Origin: an uncultured Bacteroides sp. | Lineage (GTDB): Bacteria; Bacteroidota; Bacteroidia; Bacteroidales; Bacteroidaceae | Reading direction: 5' to 3' | Length of the DNA: 64,000 nucleotides | NCBI GenBank assembly: GCA_949289265.1 | Contig: CASENE010000056.1 | Location: 1 to 64,000 of the forward strand | Shown here: positions 9,601 to 16,359 of the stretch, piece by piece | Layout of the letters: every line of letters starts with the position of its first letter | Position numbering within the stretch: position 1 is the first letter of the stretch | The notes under the pieces: model-generated | Databases searched by the model: none | What the model was told of the DNA's origin: nothing | What the model saw: only the letters and a program-made list of their open reading frames with translations | Translations under genes and position numbers: made by a program

Positions 9601-9878
9601 GCAAAGCCGATGTAGGTGACGTTCAGCGTGGTGCCGGGAGCGACGTCCAACGAGAACGAGCCGTTGATGTCCGTTATCGTTCCCTTGCTGGTACCTTTCA
9701 CGACTACACTGGCGCCAATGACTGCCTCGCCGTTTTCATCGACCACCGTACCCGTGATCTTCTTTGCTTGCTGCGTGCTCTGAGAAGTTTGTACACCCTT
9801 GGCTGCACTCACATAGGCGGGTGAAGCCATCCCAAACATGGCAAGCATTACCAATGATAAGCAATAATTCTTCTTCAT
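6690..9878 (-). CDS. SusC/RagA-family TonB-dependent outer-membrane transporter
   Basis: This 1062-residue protein has the SusC order of parts. A signal peptide (about 1-25) is followed by a carboxypeptidase-regulatory-like beta domain at about 41-115 (ITGTVVDENGEAVIGASVVV). Next come a TonB-box-like LLDEVVVTAMG stretch, a plug domain with GGTSLERDNQPLFVVDG, and a large beta-barrel ending in the aromatic signature SFGVNLTF. It imports substrate using TonB-ExbBD energy, with the downstream SusD as lid. It has no N-terminal STN domain, so it is not expected to signal to an ECF anti-sigma factor. No TAnnTTTG element was found immediately upstream. Confidence 0.95.
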   Translation of the reverse strand: MKKNYCLSLVMLAMFGMASPAYVSAAKGVQTSQSTQQAKKITGTVVDENGEAVIGASVVVKGTSKGTITDINGSFSLDVAPGTTLNVTYIGFAKQSIKVGSANDYRIVMKADDQLLDEVVVTAMGIKKERKSLGYAVEDIDSEELMRNKSVNPINSLAGKIAGVSVTQGGGAAGAGSQIILRGGTSLERDNQPLFVVDGIIYDNSTNILGNSAFDGSTSTSSTNSNRVMDINPEDIENMSVLKGPAAAALYGSRAAAGVVIITTKKGKEGAVEVNFSTKYTTQWATNLPKVQQKYGRGFYEDQYDDNGNYLGTTYNDFSYDSWGAPIESGTPVYDNIGDFFEQGGSWDTNVSVSGGTENSNFFLSGSYYNQDGIIPTTGYEKATFRFNGEQKWKIFTFGANVAYSQANTDKTLTSAGLYGSSGSGTMTSVYRWSPTDDMKHYLNEDGTRYRMFGDRLDVTEERDNPYWIINKNKLQDQTERFTGSFNVRADITDWWWISYRMGIDSYTMDDSKVIGAGGVYKLDWQNGMYSENSYRYKYLSTNLMTNFNKQFGDFNLNLMLGTSTDDTRTWSNYRMAWNFEVPGFYAFDNATDNNRDFQSSRTQKRLVGAFGEFRADWKSTVFLTFSGRNDWSSTLPIENRSYFYPAINGSVVFTEFLPKKDWLTFGKVRASWARVGKDTSPYALETSLWPSQTFLGGLTGVSNYWQAGNAALKPEITESVEIGLEMSFFDNRLHFDYAFYTNNSYNQIMSPRLSNATGYILRSVNAGDVYNKGMELSIGGIPVQTKDWTWETTLNMSGNRGTVKNLMEGVDILYVTDVQVGNAKAASFPDGNFMAIAGSAWQRDEQGRVKLDSNGMPIKGTDTNLEIGNREPTFAGGWNNTLSYKGWTLNMLWDFRVGGHVYNGTEYAMTIAGVSELSANREKIVISGVNPEGEYVTNVFEADKTYMYNNMETSGKTIIANYYQDIYPNETANFMTKVNALRLRTISLSYTFPQALLAKTKVIKRATLTATANNLLLFTNYNGDPEVAAAGAGAVGSSSVGIDYCCVPATASFSFGVNLTF

Positions 9879-10284
9879 ATAAGCTATGGTTTTGGGGTTT
9901 CGGTTGCAAGTTTATAAATAAAATTGGATAACTTTATGATTATATCTGTTAAAATATGTATGCTTGCATCAAAACTTTCAATCCGTAACCTTCCTAAAGT
10001 CGACAAACTGCACGATATACGCGCCGATACATAACAGATTATCATCCATATCCGCCACGGCACGACAACCTGCGTTGCGCGGCAACACGGTTTTCACAGA
10101 TGGCAACACAAACTTAGCATGTATTAACCAAAAGACCAGCTGCGCCCTGCTGCCTCCCCTACTCCGCCCGACCACTCCCGCAAGAAAGGGAAAGACGCAC
10201 GGACACAACAAGAGCGCCCCGCCCGGGATTCCTGGGAATCCGCAGGCAGGGCGCTCTCGCTGCCAGCCCCGGCGCAAGCGGCGG
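9879..10284. other. Spacer between release factor 3 and the SusC gene
   Basis: This 406-base stretch holds the terminator-like hairpin of the release factor gene at 10211-10257. The 9900-9970 part is AT-rich and must contain the SusC promoter, but no exact -7 element was recognised. Open frames crossing the region are extensions of frames antisense to prfC and are not credible genes. Nothing else was seen. Confidence 0.6.
10211..10257 (-). terminator. Hairpin downstream of prfC
   Basis: AGAGCGCCC (10211-10219) pairs with GGGCGCTCT (10249-10257), and further GC pairing extends the stem inward. It lies about 28 bases beyond the prfC stop. The minus-strand tail after it (TGTTGTGTCC) is weakly U-rich. 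Confidence 0.65.
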
Positions 10285-11856
10285 TCAGAACTCGCTGGTG
10301 AAGTGGAAACGGATGTTCTTGAAGTCCATTTGGGCCATTTGCAGTACATAGCCCGAATCCGCCAGGAAGACGTCACGTCCTTCACGGTCCTTGGCCATGT
10401 ACTGATACTTGCGCTTCTTGAAGGCCTCCAGCTCGGCCGCGTCGTCGCTCTCTATCCAACAGGCCTTGTAGAGGCTGACGGGCTCCCAGCGGCAACGGGC
10501 GTTGTATTCGTGCTCCAGGCGGTACTGGATGACTTCGAACTGGAGCTGGCCCACGGTGCCGATTATCTTCCGTCCGTTGAACTGGTTGACGAAGAGCTGG
10601 GCCACGCCCTCGTCCATCAGCTGGTCGATGCCCTTGGCCAGTTGCTTCTGTTTCATGGGGTCGGCGTTTTCGATGTACTTGAACATCTCCGGCGAGAAGC
10701 TGGGAAGGCCGCGGAAGTGCAGGTGTTCGCCCTCTGTCAGCGTGTCGCCAATCTTGAAGGTGCCGTTGTCCGGCAGGCCGATGATGTCGCCCGCCCAGGC
10801 CTCGTCCACGGTGGTCTTGCGCTGGGCCATGAACTGCGTGGGGCTGGAGAAGCGCATCGTCTTGTCGTGGCGCACGTGGTAGTAGGGCGCGTTGCGGGTG
10901 AAACGGCCGGAACATACCTTGCAGAAGGCCACGCACGAGCGGTGGTTGGGGTCGATGTTGGCCGTTATCTTGAAGATGAAGCCGGTGAAGCGGGGTTCGT
11001 CGGGCAGGACGGTGCGCTCTTCGGCCTGGACGGGACGGGGGCTGGGAGCGATACGGACGAAGGTGTTGAGCAGCTCTTCGACGCCGAAGTTGTTCAACGC
11101 AGAGCCGAAGAATACGGGTGCCACCTCCCCCTTGAGGTACTCCTGCACGTCGAACTCTGCATAGACGCCCTCTATCAACTCCAGCTCGCCGCGCAGCTTG
11201 TCCGCCAGGGCTGGGCCGATGCGTGCGTCCAGTTCGGGGGTCGCAATGTCCACCTCCACCTTCTCCGTCACCACCTGCTTGCTGGGCTGGAAGAGGTTGA
11301 GGTTGTGTTCGTACAGGTTGTAGACGCCCTTGAAGCGGGGTCCGCTCTCGATGGGCCACGTCAGCGGGCGGACGCGGATGGCGAGTTCCTCCTCCAGTTC
11401 GTCCATGAGATCGAAGGGGTCTTTGGCCTCGCGGTCCATTTTGTTGACGAAGATGATGACCGGGGTGCGGCGCATGCGGCAGACTTCCATCAGCTTGCGG
11501 GTCTGCGTCTCGACGCCCTTGGCGCCGTCCACGACGATGATGACGCTGTCCACGGCCGTAAGCGTGCGGTAGGTGTCTTCGGCGAAGTCCTGGTGGCCGG
11601 GGGTGTCGAGGATGTTGACCTTATAGCCTTGGTAGTCGAACTCCATGACGGAGGTGGTGACGGAGATGCCTCGTTGTTTCTCGATGTCCATCCAGTCCGA
11701 GGTGGCGGTCTTCTTTATCTTGTTGCTCTTGACGGCTCCGGCCACTTGGATTTGCCCGCCGAAGAGGAGGAACTTCTCGGTCAAGGAGGTCTTACCGGCG
11801 TCGGGATGGGCCACGATGGCGAAGGTGCGCCGGCGTTCTATTTCGGGATTGGCCAT
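10285..11856 (-). CDS. prfC: Peptide chain release factor 3
   Basis: This 523-residue translational GTPase has the G1 motif AHPDAGKT at 16-23, G3 DTPGHQD at 84-90 and G4 NKMD at 138-141. The C-terminal domains have the RF3 length rather than that of EF-G. RF3 recycles RF1/RF2 from the ribosome after peptide release, using GTP hydrolysis. The start [19 protein letters not shown] matches the usual RF3 N-terminus. It lies downstream of rfbD on the same strand, but a bounded repeat array (11909-12019) separates the two. Its whole length is shadowed by a long antisense open frame produced by codon bias. Confidence 0.95.
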   Translation of the reverse strand: MANPEIERRRTFAIVAHPDAGKTSLTEKFLLFGGQIQVAGAVKSNKIKKTATSDWMDIEKQRGISVTTSVMEFDYQGYKVNILDTPGHQDFAEDTYRTLTAVDSVIIVVDGAKGVETQTRKLMEVCRMRRTPVIIFVNKMDREAKDPFDLMDELEEELAIRVRPLTWPIESGPRFKGVYNLYEHNLNLFQPSKQVVTEKVEVDIATPELDARIGPALADKLRGELELIEGVYAEFDVQEYLKGEVAPVFFGSALNNFGVEELLNTFVRIAPSPRPVQAEERTVLPDEPRFTGFIFKITANIDPNHRSCVAFCKVCSGRFTRNAPYYHVRHDKTMRFSSPTQFMAQRKTTVDEAWAGDIIGLPDNGTFKIGDTLTEGEHLHFRGLPSFSPEMFKYIENADPMKQKQLAKGIDQLMDEGVAQLFVNQFNGRKIIGTVGQLQFEVIQYRLEHEYNARCRWEPVSLYKACWIESDDAAELEAFKKRKYQYMAKDREGRDVFLADSGYVLQMAQMDFKNIRFHFTSEF

Positions 11857-11908
11857 ATGCGTATGGGTTCTTTGGGTGGTTAATGATGTTTACAGTTTGA
11901 CTATGCCC

Positions 11909-12019
11909 GCCAGGCAGTGGACCTAACTTATACTCTTAAGCAGGCTAACTTATACTCTTAGGTGGCCTAACTTGTACTCTTAGCCGACCTGACTTGTACT
12001 GTTAGCCGGACTGCCTGGC
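11909..12019. repeat. Tandem dyad array, family 4, bounded by an inverted repeat
   Basis: Four exact-length 22-bp units start at 11922, 11944, 11966 and 11988. Each contains CTAACTTRTACTCTTAG, a dyad of the form CCTAA...TTAGG. The block is bounded by a perfect 10-bp inverted repeat, GCCAGGCAGT (11909-11918) and ACTGCCTGGC (12010-12019). It lies between rfbD (upstream, minus strand) and prfC. Confidence 0.9.
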
Positions 12020-12093
12020 AGTAATATTGATTATCAACGGGTTACACAATCCCCGGAGGGGCCATTGACAGGCCGGCCGGGAGGTTGAAATAT

Positions 12094-12951
12094 TCATACA
12101 TCCGGCATGTTCCTGAGGCACTGCTCCAGGCTTTCTTCCCAGTGAGGGATGCGGATGCCGTAGGTTTGCTTGAGCTTCGTCTTGTCCAGCACGGAGTAGT
12201 GAGGCCGGGGAGCCCGCGAGGGATACTCGGCGGTGTGCAGGGGCGAGACGCGGCAGGTGCGGATGCCGGCCAGGCGATGTATGGCCACGGCGAAGTCATA
12301 CCACGAGCATACGCCTTCGTTGCTGAAGTGGTAGGTGCCGGGACGTATGCCTTGCTCGATGGCCGCGTAGATGGCGCGGGCCAGGTCGGCGGCATAGGTG
12401 GGGGTGCCTATCTGGTCGAACACCACGCCCAGCTCCTCGCGCTCGCGGCCCAGGCGGAGCATGGTCTTGACGAAGTTGTTGCCATATTCGGAGTATAGCC
12501 ACGCGGTGCGGATAATCATCGTGCGGGCACAGCGGGCCATGGCTTCCTGCTCGCCGGCCAGCTTGGTGCGTCCGTAGACGGAGGCGGGGCAGGTGGGGGC
12601 GTCTTCGGCATAGGGGGTGTGGGCCGTGCCGTCGAACACGTAGTCGGTGGAGATGTGCACCAGGGCGGCTCCGCGGGCCTGGGCTGCCTCGGCCAGGTAT
12701 CCGGGGGCGAGGCGGTTGAGGCGGTCGCAAAGGGCGACGTCATCCTCGGCGCGGTCCACGGCGGTGTAGGCCACACAGTTCACAATGACGTCTATGGCGT
12801 GGTCCGCGACGTAGGCCGCCACGCCTTCCTTGTCGCAGATGTCCAGCTCGGCCGCGTCGGTGAAGTGGTACGCATGGGCGGGATGTCCGGCGGCGAGCGC
12901 CCGCATTTCGCTGCCCAGTTGGCCGTTGGCTCCGGTAATCAGTATGTTCAT
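12094..12951 (-). CDS. rfbD: dTDP-4-dehydrorhamnose reductase
   Basis: This 285-residue protein is an extended short-chain dehydrogenase. The NAD(P)-binding TGANGQLG lies at 6-13, followed by STD at 101-103 and the catalytic YGRTK (Tyr126, Lys130). It catalyses the last step of dTDP-L-rhamnose synthesis, reducing dTDP-4-dehydro-L-rhamnose. The partner genes rfbA, rfbB and rfbC are not in the window. It follows DUF4924 after a single base and so forms the 3' end of the LysE-DUF4924-rfbD operon. The sugar nucleotide would feed capsule or O-antigen-type polysaccharides. Confidence 0.95.
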   Translation of the reverse strand: MNILITGANGQLGSEMRALAAGHPAHAYHFTDAAELDICDKEGVAAYVADHAIDVIVNCVAYTAVDRAEDDVALCDRLNRLAPGYLAEAAQARGAALVHISTDYVFDGTAHTPYAEDAPTCPASVYGRTKLAGEQEAMARCARTMIIRTAWLYSEYGNNFVKTMLRLGREREELGVVFDQIGTPTYAADLARAIYAAIEQGIRPGTYHFSNEGVCSWYDFAVAIHRLAGIRTCRVSPLHTAEYPSRAPRPHYSVLDKTKLKQTYGIRIPHWEESLEQCLRNMPDV

Positions 12952-12952
12952 G

Positions 12953-13495
12953 TCAGTCGTCTAATTTAAGTTGTCCTTTTCTTTCCTTGTCATAGTAATT
13001 GGCCAGCAGGGAGATGAAGCTGCTGATGACCTCCATCGCCCGGGCCGTGCCGGGGCTCACCTCCTTCTTCTGCAGGCGGAGAAGCAGGATGCCGTACAGG
13101 GCCTCGAAGCATGTCTCCAGCTCCGGCTCGTCCTTGTGCCCGTTCTTCTGGCGAAGCTCTACGATGAATGGCAGGGCTTTGAAGTAGGCCGCGTTGTAGA
13201 AGGGGTAGCGGGTGGATGCCAGGAGGGCGCCGTGCAGCTCGGTCAGCTCCTGGACGACATTGCGGTTGATTTGCAGGTGTCCCCGCTCCGTCACGCCCTC
13301 GGCGCGCATCATGTCCGTCAGGTTGGCATACCATTCCTCCAACGCCGGGCGGTCCTCTTCGGGGTATTGGGCAATGACATTCGCCTTCAGGCGGTCGATG
13401 TCGCACCCGTTGGCGCGCATCAAGTCCTCCACCTGCCACATATAAATAAGGTATTCGGCGATGTTCTTTTGTTTCAATGCTTGCGCTATCTTCAT
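12953..13495 (-). CDS. DUF4924 family protein
   Basis: This 180-residue soluble, largely helical protein has no signal peptide. It opens MKIAQALKQKNIAEYLIYMWQVED and matches the DUF4924 family as I remember it. Its function is unknown. It is packed between LysE (1-base gap) and rfbD (1-base gap), so all three are almost certainly translated from one message. I see no catalytic motif, and the conserved context alone does not tell its role. Confidence 0.8.
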   Translation of the reverse strand: MKIAQALKQKNIAEYLIYMWQVEDLMRANGCDIDRLKANVIAQYPEEDRPALEEWYANLTDMMRAEGVTERGHLQINRNVVQELTELHGALLASTRYPFYNAAYFKALPFIVELRQKNGHKDEPELETCFEALYGILLLRLQKKEVSPGTARAMEVISSFISLLANYYDKERKGQLKLDD

Positions 13496-13496
13496 A

Positions 13497-14150
13497 TCAA
13501 TATAACGATTCTCCCATCAATGTAAACGCCAGTCCCAGCACGGACACGATGACCACCACGCTTCCGATGATGCGGTTCAGCATCCAGATGCCCCGCAGGT
13601 TGAACTGGGCGCGCACCTTGTTGACAAAATACGTGATGCCGAACCACCACGTCAGGGCGCCCAATATGATGGCCACGTACCCCGTCACCGTCTCCGAAAC
13701 CAGGGCGCCGTTGCCCACGAACGAGAAACGGGCGAACAGGCCGATGTAGAGGAAGATAATCAGCGGGTTGGAAAGGGTGACGAAGAAGGCCGTCACCAGG
13801 TTGTGCAGGTACGTGCCCTTGGTGCCCGAAGGGGGGCGCAGGGACTTCACTGGGTTGCTCCGGAAGGTGTATATGCCGAAACACAGCAGCATGATGCTGC
13901 CAATCAGTTGCAGGTAGAAGATGTTCTTGTTTACGTAGTCGAACACGAAACTCATGCCGTATCCCGTCAGCAAGGCGTAACAGATGTCGCTCAATGCCGC
14001 CCCCACGCCCGTGACGAACCCGTACCAACGGCCTTTGTTCAGCGTGCGCTGGATGCACAACACGCCCACGGGACCCAGCGGCGCCGACACAATGACACCG
14101 ATGATAAAGCCCTTCCACAATATGTCAAGTATGGTCTCGATCTGATTCAT
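13497..14150 (-). CDS. LysE/RhtB-family amino-acid exporter
   Basis: This 217-residue protein has about six hydrophobic segments spread over its length, as in the LysE superfamily. The N-terminal GVIVSAPLGPVGVLCIQR resembles the family signature of a Pro/Gly-rich first helix (GxxxGP). It is an inner-membrane efflux permease, probably for amino acids or related metabolites; the substrate is not predictable. It is the first gene of the LysE-DUF4924-rfbD operon. A near-match to the -7 element lies only a few bases before the start, so the leader may be very short. Confidence 0.85.
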   Translation of the reverse strand: MNQIETILDILWKGFIIGVIVSAPLGPVGVLCIQRTLNKGRWYGFVTGVGAALSDICYALLTGYGMSFVFDYVNKNIFYLQLIGSIMLLCFGIYTFRSNPVKSLRPPSGTKGTYLHNLVTAFFVTLSNPLIIFLYIGLFARFSFVGNGALVSETVTGYVAIILGALTWWFGITYFVNKVRAQFNLRGIWMLNRIIGSVVVIVSVLGLAFTLMGESLY

Positions 14151-14294
14151 GCGTGCAAATATCGCACTTTTCTACGATATAGGAAAGATTTTGCCGGGTT
14201 ATTCTGAACACCCTTCCATTTAGGGAAACCGCTCTCCTCCCCTCTCCGCCCCAAAGGCATCCGGCCGGCCGACGGACTCCAACCTGCCTGGCGC

Positions 14295-14383
14295 CGTATC
14301 TCCCGCCACCGGGAACAGTAACACCAGCGACCGGGCATAGTAACGCCAGCAACCGGGCATAGTAACGCCACTAAACATTGAAA
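14295..14383 (+). repeat. Tandem dyad array, family 1, copy b
   Basis: 22-bp units start at 14295, 14317 and 14339, with cores AGTAACNCCAGCRACCGGGC. The family terminus AACGCCACTAAACATTGAAA occupies 14364-14383. It lies 3' of the uncharacterised membrane protein (stop at 14405, minus strand) and 5' of LysE. Its orientation is opposite to copy a relative to the nearby gene. Confidence 0.85.
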
Positions 14384-14404
14384 GCCAATCGGTTTCGAGC
14401 GTAT

Positions 14405-16045
14405 TCAATCACCCAAGGCTTTCTCGCACATCAGTGTCATATTGGGGTAGACGCGCCCCTCGGCATTCGCGAACTGCAAGGCCAGCGTGAAGGGGCGGAA
14501 GTAATCCAGGTGTTGCCAGAAGAACGTCGGAATCCATCGCCTGCAAGCCCCGGGCCAGGCAGCCAGGCGTCCGAGGTCGGCCATCAGGAGGTACGTGCCC
14601 GAAGGTGCCAACGTATGCGCCACCTCCTCGAACGCAGGAACATCCTGCAGCACCTCTCCCCTCTCTATCGCATCCACATAGGCCGAAAGGCTGAAAGCGT
14701 CGGCGGCCAGCAGCAATCTGTCCCCATAGAAGCAGGCATAAGCATACAGAGAAGCACCCTCTATCCCTGTCAACCGGGCAAAGAAGGAATTGCGGGGCAA
14801 GAGGTATTTGCGGTAAGCCTGCGAACGCGGATACCGTTCGTAGCCCGGGCGAAAGCTCGGACGGGCCGGCGCCTGACGCTCACGCGGCACCTGATGCAGC
14901 CAGGCGTAGAAACGCTGCCGGGCCTTCGCTTCGTCGGGCAGAGGGACAACGACCACCGCGCAGGTGTCCTGCCCCTGGCGGTCAACGGGAGTAAAGAAGC
15001 AGGATAAGGCATAGTCTCCCGCACATTCCTCCAACCATGCGAGCCACTCTGCGTCGCGTTCGGCCACATAAGACGAGGAATCCGCAGGCAGACAGCCCGG
15101 CTTGGAAGCTAACGGAAACAGGGCATCCTTGTCGGACATCGACCAACATTGATACAACACAGTGGAGGACGGCAAGGCCTCGCCCACATTCATAGAGATG
15201 TTCTCCTGCCGCTGCAACGCGTCGGCCAGGCCGCCCCCGCCGCCGACATCGTGGCAAAGGCCGGAGCAGTATATGGCATCGGGGGCAAATTTCAAGTCAA
15301 GCTCCATCCAGTCGCTCACGGCCAAGGTCCAGCGCACAGAGTCCTCTCCGTCGCCCATCGGCACATCCTTCATCCGCAGATACAGCATGCCCGCCACGTT
15401 GCGTTGCTTGTCGGCATACAGTCTTTGGAAGGCTTCCTCCTGCGCTAACGACGTCCCATGCCGGGCATCAATCACCTGCTCCAACAGTTTCTTCTGGAAG
15501 CTCAACACCATGAATTGCCTGGTAAGATAGACAGACAGGAAACGGCCGTCGCCTATCGGATAGATGCGGATGGTCTCCCCCCTATAATCAAACGTCTTGA
15601 CCGAGAAAGAAGAAGCGCAATAACGCGCGACAAACGCCTCCACCTGGTCGTAATCCCTTGTACCCAAGGCACAATAGAATACCTCGTCCAGCGACGTCCC
15701 CGACCGATGATAGCTCAAAAGGACCTTGTTCATCTGCTTGCTCAAGGCATGAGGGGCTGATTCGAGCCAGGCGTCAAAGAAGTCCCTCAAGCAACCGGAA
15801 TGCTCGGACAGATGCAGGCAATGTCCCTCCTGGTTGTCCTCCATCGCATCGACAGCCTCCAACATCTCCATCATCCGGTCTGTCTCGAATACGGCTACGG
15901 CATGTTGCGGCACCAAGGTGTACAAGTCAAAATCCTGCCGTTGCTCAACCGAATTCAAGCGCATAAAGGAATAAGCCGCCACGCCCATGCACAGCAATAC
16001 GACGGCTATCCCCACCACCACTTTGATAGAAAGCGACAACTTCAT
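14405..16045 (-). CDS. Uncharacterised membrane-anchored protein (possibly DUF3352-like)
   Basis: This 546-residue protein has one N-terminal transmembrane anchor (about 4-26) and a large soluble part, probably periplasmic. It opens after the anchor with DLYTLVPQHAVAVFETDRM, which resembles the start of DUF3352-type proteins; the match is tentative. No catalytic motif was recognised. The start at 16045 was chosen because the -7 element at 16069-16076 makes the upstream ATG at 16141 untranscribed, and because the anchor follows directly. It is a single-gene unit between the ABC exporter and the LysE operon. Confidence 0.75.
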   Translation of the reverse strand: MKLSLSIKVVVGIAVVLLCMGVAAYSFMRLNSVEQRQDFDLYTLVPQHAVAVFETDRMMEMLEAVDAMEDNQEGHCLHLSEHSGCLRDFFDAWLESAPHALSKQMNKVLLSYHRSGTSLDEVFYCALGTRDYDQVEAFVARYCASSFSVKTFDYRGETIRIYPIGDGRFLSVYLTRQFMVLSFQKKLLEQVIDARHGTSLAQEEAFQRLYADKQRNVAGMLYLRMKDVPMGDGEDSVRWTLAVSDWMELDLKFAPDAIYCSGLCHDVGGGGGLADALQRQENISMNVGEALPSSTVLYQCWSMSDKDALFPLASKPGCLPADSSSYVAERDAEWLAWLEECAGDYALSCFFTPVDRQGQDTCAVVVVPLPDEAKARQRFYAWLHQVPRERQAPARPSFRPGYERYPRSQAYRKYLLPRNSFFARLTGIEGASLYAYACFYGDRLLLAADAFSLSAYVDAIERGEVLQDVPAFEEVAHTLAPSGTYLLMADLGRLAAWPGACRRWIPTFFWQHLDYFRPFTLALQFANAEGRVYPNMTLMCEKALGD

Positions 16046-16068
16046 AACATCCTTTTGATTATCTTCGG

Positions 16069-16076
16069 CAAAGATA
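16069..16076 (-). promoter_or_regulatory. -7 element (TATCTTTG)
   Basis: Exact TAnnTTTG match on the minus strand, 24 bases before the start codon at 16045. It decides the start choice for that gene. Confidence 0.7.
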
Positions 16077-16257
16077 ATACAAAAAAGTGAGATACCGAGC
16101 AATCCACGCAAGCATGATTGCCAGAATCCGTCCGGAGCCACCCGACGCCAAAGCCCGTTACCATCCCGTTACCTTGCGCCGCCTCCCCAATCAGGATGAC
16201 GGACAGAGCGGCTTCACAACGGGACACTGCCTCTCCGAAAGAGTTAGAAGAAATAAA

Positions 16258-16308
16258 AAGGAGTTAGAGGCCGCAATTCCTTGGCTAACTATTGGCCTCT
16301 AACTCCTT
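16258..16308 (-). terminator. Rho-independent terminator of the ABC exporter operon
   Basis: A perfect 15-bp stem (AAGGAGTTAGAGGCC at 16258-16272, its complement at 16294-16308) has a 21-base loop. On the minus strand it is followed by a U-rich tract (TTTTTATTTCTTC in DNA, starting within the stem end). It lies about 50 bases past the permease stop at 16360. Confidence 0.85.
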
Positions 16309-16359
16309 GAACAAAGCGATAAGTCTTTCTGACTGCCTTTTACTTTCTCCCTATAATCC

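Larger units (their letters stand above)
16046..16359. other. Spacer between the ABC permease and the uncharacterised membrane protein
   Basis: This 314-base stretch holds the promoter of the downstream minus-strand gene (16069-16076) and the strong terminator of the ABC operon (16258-16308). The 16080-16255 part shows no gene and no clear structure. Confidence 0.65.

Noticed and set aside
9964-11883. A 639-codon open frame on the plus strand
   Set aside because: It lies antisense to prfC, whose GTPase motifs are intact. The frame is a by-product of GC-rich codon bias and its translation shows no family motif.
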